From Niallia nealsonii (GTDB lineage Bacteria; Bacillota; Bacilli; Bacillales; Cytobacillaceae): a stretch of DNA of 64,000 bases. The notes beneath the pieces are model-generated. The model did no database searches, had not been told where the DNA came from, and was given only the letters and a program-made list of their open reading frames with translations. The translations under genes were made by a program, and so were the position numbers. Numbering within the stretch: the first letter of the stretch is position 1; every line of letters begins with the position of its first letter. The DNA lies in assembly GCF_002835805.1 (NCBI RefSeq), contig NZ_PISE01000015.1, forward strand, positions 1 to 64,000. Reading direction: 5' to 3'. Below, in pieces: positions 52,965 through 61,792 of this stretch.

Positions 52965-53816
52965 TTATAGATTTTTCGATTGAAACGTATCTCCATCTTC
53001 TATTTTTCCAGATTGAAATCCTTTATAAAACCAACGTTTTCTTTGTTCTGAGGTTCCATGTGTAAAGCTTTCTGGCACAACATATCCTTTTGCTTTCTTC
53101 TGAAGTGTATCATCTCCAACCGCCGTTGCTGCTGTTAATGCTTCCTCTAAGTCTCCCTCTTCAAGCAACTCCATTCCTTGTGCATGATTTGCCCAAACCC
53201 CAGCATAATAATCTGCCTGCAGCTCAAAACGGACAAGATATTTATTAAATTCTTCTTCACTTAACTTGGAGCGCAAAGGCATAATTTTATCTGATGTACC
53301 AAGAAGTGTCTGTACATGATGACCTACCTCATGAGCAATGACATACGCCATTGCGAAGTCTCCTGGTGCCTGAAATTTATCCTGCAACTCTTGGTAGAAG
53401 CTAAGATCAATGTAAAGCTTCTGATCCCCTGGACAATAGAAAGGTCCTACTGCTGAACCAGCTGTCCCGCAAGCTGATTGAACGCTCCCTGTATATAAAA
53501 CAAGGACAGGCTCTTTATACTGAAGTCCTTCCTTCTGGAATTCTTCTGTCCATACTTTCTCCGTATCTGCAAGAACAACTGAAACAAATTCAGAAAGTTC
53601 TTTTTCCTGCTCCGTTTCTTCATAGGAAGTATTGCTGCCTGAATCAGACGAAGGCATATCGTTTAATAGCTCGCCAGGATTTCCTCCCATTAATGTTATG
53701 ATGATAACAATAACTAATCCAATCCCACCACCAATGATGCCTTTCCCGCCAATACTTTTTCCTCTGCGATCCTCTATATTGGAACTTCTTTGTCTGCCTC
53801 GCCATTTCATTGCCAT
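52965..53816 (-). CDS. Membrane-anchored neutral zinc metallopeptidase, YpfJ family
   Basis: 283 residues; cytosolic basic N-terminus (WRGRQRSSNIEDRRG), one membrane helix (about 27-44), then an extracellular domain. The zinc motif AHEVGHH gives ligands His162 and His166 with catalytic Glu163, and ELQADYYAGVWANHA near residue 198 is the second conserved block of PF04228. CGTAGSAVGPFYCPGD near residue 116 is also family-typical. Peptidase activity is assumed from the motif only. Monocistronic, with AGGGGGAATGGC before the ATG. Confidence 0.87.
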   Translation of the reverse strand: MAMKWRGRQRSSNIEDRRGKSIGGKGIIGGGIGLVIVIIITLMGGNPGELLNDMPSSDSGSNTSYEETEQEKELSEFVSVVLADTEKVWTEEFQKEGLQYKEPVLVLYTGSVQSACGTAGSAVGPFYCPGDQKLYIDLSFYQELQDKFQAPGDFAMAYVIAHEVGHHVQTLLGTSDKIMPLRSKLSEEEFNKYLVRFELQADYYAGVWANHAQGMELLEEGDLEEALTAATAVGDDTLQKKAKGYVVPESFTHGTSEQRKRWFYKGFQSGKIEDGDTFQSKNL

Positions 53817-54050
53817 TCCCCCTAAGTTTGCATATCCATTAATAGTATTTGTGTTATACCCAAAAAAGTAAGTTTTTAGACGAGAGAAGAAATTTGTTGA
53901 CTTAAGCTTACTAAGCTGCCATTTGTACTTAAATAAGAACTTTTCAAACTTTAAAAACCTCTAAATTCTAGTAAATTCATTCAAATAAGAGAAGGAAAAA
54001 CTTTCTATATAACGAATATATACAGGTGGAAAATTACCAAGGGGGAAATT

Positions 54051-55154
54051 ATGAAAACTATAAAAAAAATAATGATTTTCTGTTTAATTATCGTTGCTTT
54101 ACCTTTTTACTCACCTCAAGAAAATGCAGAAGCAGCTTCAGCTGTTACTGAAACGACTTTTATCTCTCAAGGAACAATTACAGAGCCCTCCGGCTTTAAT
54201 GTAAGAAGCAAACCTAGTGCTAGTTCTACTAGATTAGGTGGTGTTTATAAAAATAACACCGTTAATATTGTTGCTAAATCTGGGGATTGGTACAAAATTA
54301 AATTTGGAAATGGTTATGGGTATATTATGGCAGTAAAAAGTGGATTGGTACTAATCAAAAAAGATCCTGGGGAAACTCCTTTCACTGCCCAAGGCAGAAT
54401 TACAGAACCTTCTGGATTCAATGTAAGAAGCAAACCTAATGCTAGTTCCACTAGATTAGGCGGTGTTTATAAAAATAACACCGTTAATATCGTTGCTAAG
54501 TCTGGAGATTGGTACAAAATTAAATTTGGAAATGGCTATGGGTATATTATGGCAGTAAAAAACGGCTTAACACTTGTTACCCCTCCTGATCCTAATAAAT
54601 TAGCCAGTTATAATACATTTCTAAATATCCTCTCTTTCACATTAAAGTGGGAAGGCGGGTACGTTGATAATAAATTAGATCCGGGTGGACGTACAAATAA
54701 AGGAATTACCCAAAGAGTTTATACTAATTACCTAAAGGGGAAAAAACTAGCAGATAAAAATGTAAAATACATTACGGATGCTGAAGTTAAAGATATCTAT
54801 TATTCTAAGTTCTGGACACCTTTAAAATTAAATAGCATGAATGAAAAACTAGCCATGATTATGTTTGACACAGCAGTTAATGTTGGGCCAAATGGGAATA
54901 ATTCGGGGGCTGGCGGAGCCATCAAATTTCTTCAGCAAGCAATGGGAATAACTGCAGATGGGAGCTGGGGTCCTAAAACAGAAGCTGCTTTTAAGAAACA
55001 ACCATTAGCTAATCATAATCAACTTGCTAGTAAAGTTATGCAATTAAGAATTGACTTTCGTTATGTGCGAGTAAAACAAAATCCTAGTCAAAAAACATTT
55101 CTTGAGGGCTGGCTAAATCGTGATAATGCATTAAAAAAATTTGTTGGAATATAA
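54051..55154 (+). CDS. Secreted muramidase with two SH3 domains and a GH108 domain
   Basis: 367 residues. Signal peptide cleaved after AEAAS (about residue 30). Two bacterial SH3 domains (about 38-105 and 112-178) repeat with a 74-residue period and are almost identical (GFNVRSKP, STRLGGVYKNN, SGDWYKIKFGNGYGYIM). GH108 lysozyme domain (about 186-295) with catalytic-type Glu201 in KWEGGYVDNKLDPGG, then a PG_binding_3 domain (about 295-362). This layout resembles phage endolysins such as ZliS, but the signal peptide and absence of phage genes suggest a host autolysin or bacteriolytic enzyme. AGGGGG precedes the ATG. Confidence 0.87.
   Translation: MKTIKKIMIFCLIIVALPFYSPQENAEAASAVTETTFISQGTITEPSGFNVRSKPSASSTRLGGVYKNNTVNIVAKSGDWYKIKFGNGYGYIMAVKSGLVLIKKDPGETPFTAQGRITEPSGFNVRSKPNASSTRLGGVYKNNTVNIVAKSGDWYKIKFGNGYGYIMAVKNGLTLVTPPDPNKLASYNTFLNILSFTLKWEGGYVDNKLDPGGRTNKGITQRVYTNYLKGKKLADKNVKYITDAEVKDIYYSKFWTPLKLNSMNEKLAMIMFDTAVNVGPNGNNSGAGGAIKFLQQAMGITADGSWGPKTEAAFKKQPLANHNQLASKVMQLRIDFRYVRVKQNPSQKTFLEGWLNRDNALKKFVGI
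54168..54574 (+). repeat. Tandem duplication encoding the two SH3 domains
   Basis: Two copies of about 185 bases offset by 222 bases (54168-54352 and 54390-54574). They differ at only about a dozen positions, mostly third codon positions, so the duplication is recent or kept uniform by gene conversion. Confidence 0.85.
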
Positions 55155-55193
55155 AGATTATCTTTTAGGCTCCAATAAATACATCTGTGTACT

Positions 55194-55230
55194 AGAAGAA
55201 GCTAATGGAAAATTTCCATTAGCTTCTTCT
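55194..55230 (+). terminator. Terminator of the muramidase gene
   Basis: 18-base perfect arms beginning AGAAGAAGCTAATGG and ending CCATTAGCTTCTTCT, 40 bases past the stop. The remaining 55231-55609 spacer is AT-rich with no feature recognised. Confidence 0.85.
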
Positions 55231-55609
55231 TATATATTCAAGCTTTCCTCTGCACCCCTGCTTATAATAGTTAGATACACTTTTTCTTGTTTACTTACCT
55301 GCTTTTTTAAAGTTAGCGTAATGCTTTTTTGACCTTTACCGACTAGTCTCGATGTATGGATCCTTACTAATAAGATCGCATAAATTTCATTTTTATATAG
55401 CCTTTTATATATTATTAAGTCTCTACTTAAAAGTTGAACTGGCTATACTTTTTGTGTCAAAATAGACTTGTAAAGTTATAGGTAATAAAATCCATAAATA
55501 GAAAGACTAAACTGGATAATAAGTTTAGAAAAAAGGGTGATTACACTAATTTTCTATCGACCATGCCTATAATTATTAGCCAATCTTAGAAACCGGAGGG
55601 AAATAGATA

Positions 55610-56527
55610 ATGAGAAAAATAAGACTTGGAAGCAGTACATTAGAAGTGCCTGTTGTTGCGGTTGGCTGCATGCGCATTAACTCACTAGAAAAAGCAGAAG
55701 CAGAACGTTTTGTGCAAACGGCTTTAGAAGAGGGTGCAAACTTTTTTGATCATGCAGACATTTATGGTAGTGGTGAATGTGAGGAAATCTTTGCAGATGC
55801 TATTAACATGAATGCAGATATTCGCGAAAAAATCATTTTGCAATCAAAATGCGGCATTCGCAAAGGGATGTTCGATTTTTCAAAAGAATATATTTTAGAA
55901 TCTGTTGATGGCATATTAAAACGATTAAAAACGGATTACTTAGATACATTGCTTCTTCATCGTCCAGATGCATTAGTGGAGCCGGAAGAAGTAGCAGAGG
56001 CTTTTGATATTCTTGCAAGCTCAGGAAAAGTAAAATACTTTGGTGTATCCAATCAAAATCCAATGCAAATTGAATTGCTTAAAAAATATGTAAAGCAGCC
56101 ATTAGTTGCAAACCAATTACAATTAAGCATTACAAATGCCAATATGATATCTAATGGAATTAATGTAAATATGGAAAATGAATCAGCGATAAACCGTGAT
56201 GGAAGCATTCTTGATTATTGCCGGTTAAAGGATATCACGATTCAACCCTGGTCTCCTTTCCAATACGGATTTTTTGAAGGGGTATTCCTTGGCAGCGACA
56301 AGTTCCCAGAATTAAATCAAAAGATAAATGAAATCGCTAACAAATATAATGTAAGTGATACAACTGTTGCTATCGCTTGGCTATTGCGCCATCCTGCAAA
56401 CATGCAGCCTGTTATCGGTACAATGAATATTAATCGATTAAAAGAATGCTGCCAGGCAAGCGAAATTACTCTTTCACGAGAGGAATGGTATAGCATTTAT
56501 CGCACAGCAGGCAATATCTTGCCATAA
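55610..56527 (+). CDS. Aldo/keto reductase, YcsN-like
   Basis: 305-residue NADPH-dependent TIM-barrel reductase. Catalytic tetrad: Asp47 and Tyr52 in FDHADIYGSGE, Lys81 in LQSKCGI, and His113 in LLHRPD. The NADPH-binding end has WSPFQYG near residue 215 and PVIGTMNINRL near residue 271. Physiological substrate unknown. The stop codon TAA is the first three bases of the terminal sequence of repeat copy F, so the C-terminus may have been set by insertion of that element. GGAGGG precedes the ATG. Confidence 0.88.
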   Translation: MRKIRLGSSTLEVPVVAVGCMRINSLEKAEAERFVQTALEEGANFFDHADIYGSGECEEIFADAINMNADIREKIILQSKCGIRKGMFDFSKEYILESVDGILKRLKTDYLDTLLLHRPDALVEPEEVAEAFDILASSGKVKYFGVSNQNPMQIELLKKYVKQPLVANQLQLSITNANMISNGINVNMENESAINRDGSILDYCRLKDITIQPWSPFQYGFFEGVFLGSDKFPELNQKINEIANKYNVSDTTVAIAWLLRHPANMQPVIGTMNINRLKECCQASEITLSREEWYSIYRTAGNILP

Positions 56528-56632
56528 AGTGAAACTTTAATCAGGCTTTTACTCAGCAATTTTCTACTCACCTAGATTTCTCGTCTCCTTAGGTGGAGGA
56601 CAAAAGCCCATTAATGCCTGATAAACCTTGCT
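56525..56632. repeat. Dispersed repeat copy (F)
   Basis: Terminus TAAAGTGAAACTTTAATCAG starts at 56525, followed by GGCTTTTACTCAGCAA and the hairpin CACCTAGATTTCTCG..CTTAGGTG. Closing blocks AAAAGCCCATTAATG and CCTGATAAA pair back with GGCTTTT and ATCAGG, giving one long imperfect stem. The far terminus is not found. Confidence 0.78.
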
Positions 56633-56650
56633 TAAGATAACCTAAATTGC

Positions 56651-56684
56651 AAAGGAAGGCAAATTAGTCATTTTGCCTTCCTTT
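56651..56684. terminator. Terminator between aldo/keto reductase and Big_2 protein genes
   Basis: Arms AAAGGAAGGCAAA/TTTGCCTTCCTTT with an 8-base loop. Usable in both directions, but better placed for the plus-strand gene. Confidence 0.82.
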
Positions 56685-56776
56685 GTATTATATCTTTATA
56701 AGTCCAAAAACCACCCATTTTTATTATTCTCAAATATTAATATCCATAAAAAGTTTGAACTATCTACTAGTAAAAA

Positions 56777-56809
56777 AGCCAGTTAATCTCCTAAGAAGAA
56801 AAACCAGCT
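56777..56809 (-). terminator. Terminator of the Big_2 protein gene
   Basis: Minus strand AGCTGGTT pairs with AACTGGCT (two G-U pairs) followed by TTTTTTACTAG, 17 bases past the stop. Confidence 0.7.
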
Positions 56810-56826
56810 CAAAATCTATTGCTATC

Positions 56827-58920
56827 TTATTTTTTTGTAAAAATTACTTTATTTAAACTCGAAATTTCAATTTGATCTCCAGATTTTAATGTTGTCGTTA
56901 CACTTCTAACCGTATAATCATCTGTTGTACTTGAAAGAATTTCATTTACAAGTAAATTATCTCGTCTGTAAATAATTAGATTTCCTGATCCTTTTGGTGT
57001 TGTTATTTTATATCTTCCAGAAGAAATATCTTTTCCGACCGTCCAATATCCAGCGTGCAATGTATTGGATTTAACATGTGAAACACGAGTAAATTGTACA
57101 CTATTTAATCCTAAAATTTCAATGCTGTCCCCTGACTTAATATCTGTTGTAACAACCGTTACACCAAAGCCATCATCTTCACTTGAAAGAATTTCATTTA
57201 CAAAATGATCAGTTCCTGAAGCAATAAACAAATTGCCGTTTCCTGAATTTGTTGTAATTTTATAGCGACCTGCTGGAAGATGTTTTCCTGCCTTCCATGT
57301 ACCTGCGCTTAAACTTTTCGTATAAGGTATATTAATGGTCATACTGCTAGTTTTGCCATTAACAGTTTTAGCTGTAATCTTCGCTGTACCCGCGCCTATA
57401 GCTGTTACTTTTCCTTTTTTATCTACTTTTGCCACCTTTGTATTGGAAGACTTCCATGTTACTGTTTTATTTGTTGTATTGCTTGGACTTACTGTTGCTG
57501 ATAAGGTTAATGTCTTCCCTTTAATTAAGGTAGCCGACTTTTTATTTATTTTTATTGATTTTGCTGTAATTGGTGCTGTAACCGTTATTTTCACCTTTAC
57601 TTCCTTTGCACCTTTAACGGAAGCAATAATAGTTGTTTTGCCTTTTGTCTTGCCCGTTACTTTTCCTCTGCTGTCTACTGTTGCAATTTTTGTATTGGCA
57701 GATCTCCATTTTACAGTTTTATCTGTACTATCAGAAGGAGTTACAGTTGCTGACAGCATCCCTGTTTTTCCTGCTATTATAGATAAACTTTTTTTATTTA
57801 CTTTTACCGTCTTAGCAGAAACCTTTACTGCTATTTTTTTAGAAACGTTCCTGTTGGCTTTTGCTATTGCTGTAATGGTAGCAGATCCATTTGCTTTTCC
57901 TTTAATATTTCCTTTGGCATCTACTGTTGCCACTTTCGTATTGGAACTTTTCCATAGAACGGTTTTATCTGCAGCCTCATTTGGGGTTACAGTTGCCTTT
58001 ATCTTTACCGTTTGATTATTTGATATATCTAATGAAGTTTTGCTTACCTCTAGTCCAGTTGGCACAATATCGGTGACTGTCAGATTTAAACTTTTTGTTA
58101 CAGATAGATTGCCTTTTGCTTTTGCTGTAATCTTCGTACTTCCAGCTTTACGTGCTTTAATATTGCCGCTAGCATCCACTGTTGCAATAGTCGGATTGCT
58201 GCTTGACCAGCTGACATTTTTATTTGTGGCAGTAGATGGATTAACAGTTGCTGTAACCTTTGCCGTCTTATTTACCATTAAAGATAAACTAGTTTTGCTT
58301 AGTGTAATGCTCTCGGGGATAAGAACCTTTTCTTTAAAACTCATCGTTCCCCCTAAAGAAGTAATATAAATTTTATCCCCTTTAGAAAATTTATAAGCAA
58401 AAGACTCACTTTCCTGATAAAAATCAAATGCGTCTTTTTCGTTATATTTGCTGTCAAAAATACTAATATATGCTGTATCATACTCATCATATGGCCGGTC
58501 AATATGTAAATTATACGTTCCGACTGGAATATCGGCACCAACTTCATAATAGCCTGCTCCTACTTTATTTGCGTCTATTTTTGCTAGTTTTTGTACTGCT
58601 AAAGGAGTCGTATCTTCATACAATGATACTTCTATTTCATCTCCATTGTTTAGTCTTGCTGTAAATTGATTAGGACCATATTCTTTATCATCGCTTAGTT
58701 CTTCATATAAAGTCTCATTTGTTCCATTTTTGGTTAAATAAATAAGTGCCTCTCCCTTTGAAAGAGTAAATTTCATTAATCCAGCCGAAAGCTCTTTTCC
58801 TACCTTATATGTACCTGTGTTTAATGATTGCTTATTGGCAGCTTTCACCTTATTTTCTACTGAAAAAGATAGCAATATCATCAATAAAATTATAGCTTTT
58901 AATAGCCTAGTTCTTTTCAT
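56827..58920 (-). CDS. Secreted Big_2 (Ig-like) repeat protein with paired terminal beta modules
   Basis: 697 residues, signal peptide (1-27). Two modules of about 75-85 residues follow (about 33-110, 111-200), starting GTYKVGKELSAG and AGYYEVGADIPVG. Four Big_2 Ig-like domains come next (about 203-530), each with the W-SSN-T-VA-VD-G pattern. Two more modules close the protein (about 535-697), starting AGTWKAGKHLPAG and AGYWTVGKDISSG. All four flanking modules share G-W/Y-K-VG--L-AG-Y-I and a closing GD-IEI. No LPXTG, SLH or membrane anchor is visible, so how it attaches to the cell is unclear. Probably a surface or matrix protein. Single gene. Confidence 0.83.
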   Translation of the reverse strand: MKRTRLLKAIILLMILLSFSVENKVKAANKQSLNTGTYKVGKELSAGLMKFTLSKGEALIYLTKNGTNETLYEELSDDKEYGPNQFTARLNNGDEIEVSLYEDTTPLAVQKLAKIDANKVGAGYYEVGADIPVGTYNLHIDRPYDEYDTAYISIFDSKYNEKDAFDFYQESESFAYKFSKGDKIYITSLGGTMSFKEKVLIPESITLSKTSLSLMVNKTAKVTATVNPSTATNKNVSWSSSNPTIATVDASGNIKARKAGSTKITAKAKGNLSVTKSLNLTVTDIVPTGLEVSKTSLDISNNQTVKIKATVTPNEAADKTVLWKSSNTKVATVDAKGNIKGKANGSATITAIAKANRNVSKKIAVKVSAKTVKVNKKSLSIIAGKTGMLSATVTPSDSTDKTVKWRSANTKIATVDSRGKVTGKTKGKTTIIASVKGAKEVKVKITVTAPITAKSIKINKKSATLIKGKTLTLSATVSPSNTTNKTVTWKSSNTKVAKVDKKGKVTAIGAGTAKITAKTVNGKTSSMTINIPYTKSLSAGTWKAGKHLPAGRYKITTNSGNGNLFIASGTDHFVNEILSSEDDGFGVTVVTTDIKSGDSIEILGLNSVQFTRVSHVKSNTLHAGYWTVGKDISSGRYKITTPKGSGNLIIYRRDNLLVNEILSSTTDDYTVRSVTTTLKSGDQIEISSLNKVIFTKK

Positions 58921-59078
58921 CCCTAACCCTTCTTTCTATTTTTTCAACACTCCAATAAGTATATCGTCAGCCAATATCCTAATTGCACTAAAAACAGGAT
59001 ATAATTTACTATATTGTTAAAATTGTGATATATAATACATCTCAGGCTTCTAACATGGCTCAAAAATAATAACAAAAA

Positions 59079-59110
59079 AATCCATCAGAGATACTAATCT
59101 CTAATGGATT
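59079..59110 (-). terminator. Terminator of the mrp operon
   Basis: AATCCATTAGAGAT/ATCTCTGATGGATT on the minus strand (one mismatch) followed by TTTTTG, 28 bases past the mrpG stop. Confidence 0.87.
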
Positions 59111-59138
59111 ACTCTATTTATGCTTTTTAAATAAATAA

Positions 59139-59501
59139 CTATTGCTTACGCTTTTCCTTTTCCAGAATTTCTTTCAAATCATCTTGAACACTTTCTTTTG
59201 TTAATGCTACTTTCGAACGGTAAGCGGACCGGACAATAACATGTGATGCAACAGGTGCAGTCAAAAATACAAAGAAAATGCCAAGGAATAATCGGATGCT
59301 AAAGATTCCTTCTATAATGAAAAATACAAAGGTGCCTACCAATGTAAACAAAACCCCCATTGTTGCACTTTTTGAAGCGGCATGGGAACGAGTATAAACA
59401 TCTGGCAATCTAATGAGTCCGACTGCACTAAGAAAACTAAAAATGGTTCCAAGCAATATTAAAAGAACGGCCACTAATTCAATCTGATTGTTTACGTTCA
59501 A
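59139..59501 (-). CDS. mrpG: Mrp Na+/H+ antiporter subunit G
   Basis: Small membrane subunit of the seven-protein Mrp cation/proton antiporter, 120 residues from TTG 59501. That TTG is preceded by AAAGAGGTG at 6 bases; an ATG at 59531 would overlap mrpF by over 50 bases. Three membrane helices with the family sequence GLIRLPDVYTRSHAASKSATMG near residue 28 and a charged C-terminal tail. Last gene of the operon. Confidence 0.9.
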   Translation of the reverse strand: MNVNNQIELVAVLLILLGTIFSFLSAVGLIRLPDVYTRSHAASKSATMGVLFTLVGTFVFFIIEGIFSIRLFLGIFFVFLTAPVASHVIVRSAYRSKVALTKESVQDDLKEILEKEKRKQ

Positions 59502-59763
59502 TAACAACACCTCTTTCAATATACCTTGCATATGCGATTGTTCCGATAAATGAAAGGATTCCTATCAATAAAATCACTTCAAAAAATGCAGTATTCCTCA
59601 GCAAAACAGAAAAGATGGCCACACCTGAAATTAAATGAATGCCTAAGACATCAAGTGCTTGTATTCTATCAGGAGCAGAAGGACCTTTTATCAATCGATA
59701 AATAGTTGCTAGAATCGACAAATTAAGAAGTATTAAAGAACAAAATAATATTCCATTAATCAT
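59479..59763 (-). CDS. mrpF: Mrp Na+/H+ antiporter subunit F
   Basis: 94 residues, three membrane helices, with the conserved YRLIKGPSAPDRIQALD near residue 22 that contains the functionally important Asp. Required with the other subunits for Na+ extrusion and alkaline pH homeostasis. Overlaps mrpE by 4 bases and mrpG by about 20, so translation is coupled. Confidence 0.93.
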   Translation of the reverse strand: MINGILFCSLILLNLSILATIYRLIKGPSAPDRIQALDVLGIHLISGVAIFSVLLRNTAFFEVILLIGILSFIGTIAYARYIERGVVIERKQSD

Positions 59764-60239
59764 CCACGTGTCACCTTCTTTATAGCATGCTCGAATTTCT
59801 CCTTTGACCGAAAAACAGAATCTCTTGATACAGGAATATCCATTGCGTGTATATAAAATTGCTTACTATTTGGAGATACTTCTACTACTACAGAACCAGG
59901 GGTTAAATTTAATAATAAGGCCAATAATGAAACTTCCAATTCCCCTTCCAAATCAGTATCCAGCGTAAATATTCCTGGGGAAATATTCAGTTTAGGCCTC
60001 GTAACCTGCTGAATGACAACAATACTCGAAGTAAACAATTCATAAATAAAAACAAAAAACAGTTTAATCACCGCAAATAATGTTACTATATAAAATTTAG
60101 TAGGAAGATAACGGCGTAAAAGGAAAAGGACCAACAAGCCAAATAAATAGCCACTAAAGAAAGTTAAAACACCCCAATTATCTTGAAGGAACATCCATAC
60201 TACACCAATTAATAAATTAATTAAAACTTGCATGGGCAT
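59760..60239 (-). CDS. mrpE: Mrp Na+/H+ antiporter subunit E
   Basis: 159 residues from ATG 60239, with AAAGGGG upstream; a GTG at 60248 lies within that ribosome binding site. Two to three membrane helices and a cytosolic beta domain with VLPNLTPGS-type sequence (LLLNLTPGSVVVEVS near residue 108), characteristic of MrpE. Begins 71 bases after mrpD. Confidence 0.92.
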   Translation of the reverse strand: MPMQVLINLLIGVVWMFLQDNWGVLTFFSGYLFGLLVLFLLRRYLPTKFYIVTLFAVIKLFFVFIYELFTSSIVVIQQVTRPKLNISPGIFTLDTDLEGELEVSLLALLLNLTPGSVVVEVSPNSKQFYIHAMDIPVSRDSVFRSKEKFEHAIKKVTRG

Positions 60240-60310
60240 CGATACCACCCCTTTCCATCATTATTAAACATTGAATTTTATCCTTATAAAGAAAAGAATT
60301 TTAATAGTTT

Positions 60311-61792
60311 TTAATGGCTGCCCAATACTGCGTCAATATATATTTTAGGATTCATCAAGCCTTCAATTGCAATATCTACAAATTCATGGATTCCTTCCGT
60401 GCCTAGCCCTAAAGCGATAGTCAAAAAGGTAAGAATGCCAATCGGCAGCAATAGCCCCTTTGTCGTTCCTTTCTCTTTTTCCAAAGTTAAATCTGTATAT
60501 CCCCAAAAAACTTTCATAAACACTTTCATAATAGAAAACAGCACCATAAGACTAGTTATCAACCCTATTCCACCTAGCCAAAAGTAACCAGCACCAAATG
60601 TTCCTTCTATAATGAATATCTTCCCAATAAATCCACTTAAAGGAGGAATACCCGATAAAGATAATGCAGCAATAAAGAACATCCATCCAAATTGAGGATG
60701 CAGCCTAATTAGTCCGCTTATTTCATTTAATTTACTTGTTCCTGTCAGATGAATAATCGTTCCACCTAAAAGAAAAATAAGCGCTTTTACAATCATATCG
60801 TGAATTAAATAATATAAAGCACCTGTCATCCCAACTGTACTAAACGAAGCAACTCCTGCCAGAATAAGCCCTACTCCTACCACTACGTTATACGTCATAA
60901 TCCTTTGTATGTCATTGTAAGCAACAGCACCAATTGCCCCTAGAATCATTGTTGCAGCTGCCAAAATCCCAATAAATAAATGTGTATTTTCTGGGTTATG
61001 ATAGAAAACCAGCGTAAAAATCCTCATAATAGCGTAAATTCCGACCTTCGTTAATAGCGCAGCAAATATTGCTGCAATAGCAGGGGGAGGTGCACTATAA
61101 GACCCAGGAAGCCAATAAAATAAAAATAATCCTGCTTTTAAGCTGAATACAATTAAAAATAATATTGCTACCGTAGTCATCAATCCATCTTGTCCTACGC
61201 TTGCTATCAGAACAGATAAATGGGCAAAATTCAAAGTTCCCACCATTGCATAAAGATACGCTATTGCTACAAGAAAAAGAAACGAGGATATAATATTTAT
61301 TAAAATATACTTAATTGATTCTCTTAATTGAACTCTGGTACCTCCTAATGCAATCAGCACATAGGAAGCAACAAGCATTACTTCAAAACAAACAAATAAG
61401 TTAAAGATATCCCCTGTAAGGAATGATCCATTCACTCCTGTAATAAGAAAAAGAAATAAAGGATAAAAATAGTGCAGTTCTCTTTCCTTGCCAATAGAAT
61501 GAAAGGCATAGAGCAAACAACATAAAGAAACAATGCTTGTTACTAGGATAAGAAGCATCGAAAGCATATCCCCAACCATGCTTACCCCAAAAGGAGCTTC
61601 CCATCCGCCCAACTGAAGTGTTTGAATCCCTTTTGTTTTTATTTGCATCATCAAGACAAAAGATACAGCACCAACTGCAATAGTTGAAACCATGCTGAGA
61701 ACCCTATGCAGCATGATGTTTTTTCTGAAAATCACCATCACCATACCCAGCAATATAGGGATAATGATTGGCAGTATAATTAAATTATTCAT
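60311..61792 (-). CDS. mrpD: Mrp Na+/H+ antiporter subunit D
   Basis: 493 residues, the length of B. subtilis MrpD, from ATG 61792 (GAGAGGT upstream; the ATG at 61798 is too close to it). Fourteen-helix protein homologous to complex I antiporter-like subunits. LFVCFEVMLVASYVLIALGG near residue 133 holds the key membrane glutamate, and KAGLFLFYWLPGSYSAPPP near residue 220 holds the key lysine. It overlaps mrpC by a few bases. Confidence 0.95.
   Translation of the reverse strand: MNNLIILPIIIPILLGMVMVIFRKNIMLHRVLSMVSTIAVGAVSFVLMMQIKTKGIQTLQLGGWEAPFGVSMVGDMLSMLLILVTSIVSLCCLLYAFHSIGKERELHYFYPLFLFLITGVNGSFLTGDIFNLFVCFEVMLVASYVLIALGGTRVQLRESIKYILINIISSFLFLVAIAYLYAMVGTLNFAHLSVLIASVGQDGLMTTVAILFLIVFSLKAGLFLFYWLPGSYSAPPPAIAAIFAALLTKVGIYAIMRIFTLVFYHNPENTHLFIGILAAATMILGAIGAVAYNDIQRIMTYNVVVGVGLILAGVASFSTVGMTGALYYLIHDMIVKALIFLLGGTIIHLTGTSKLNEISGLIRLHPQFGWMFFIAALSLSGIPPLSGFIGKIFIIEGTFGAGYFWLGGIGLITSLMVLFSIMKVFMKVFWGYTDLTLEKEKGTTKGLLLPIGILTFLTIALGLGTEGIHEFVDIAIEGLMNPKIYIDAVLGSH

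Noticed and set aside
54051-55154. Prophage remnant around the endolysin-like muramidase
   Set aside because: No holin, tail, integrase or other phage genes flank it, and the protein has a Sec signal peptide.
57335-58369. Long plus-strand frames of 226 and 109 codons opposite the Big_2 protein gene
   Set aside because: They are antisense shadows created by the repeated Thr/Val/Lys-rich codons of the real gene. The products are low-complexity Phe/Val/Leu strings without start signals.
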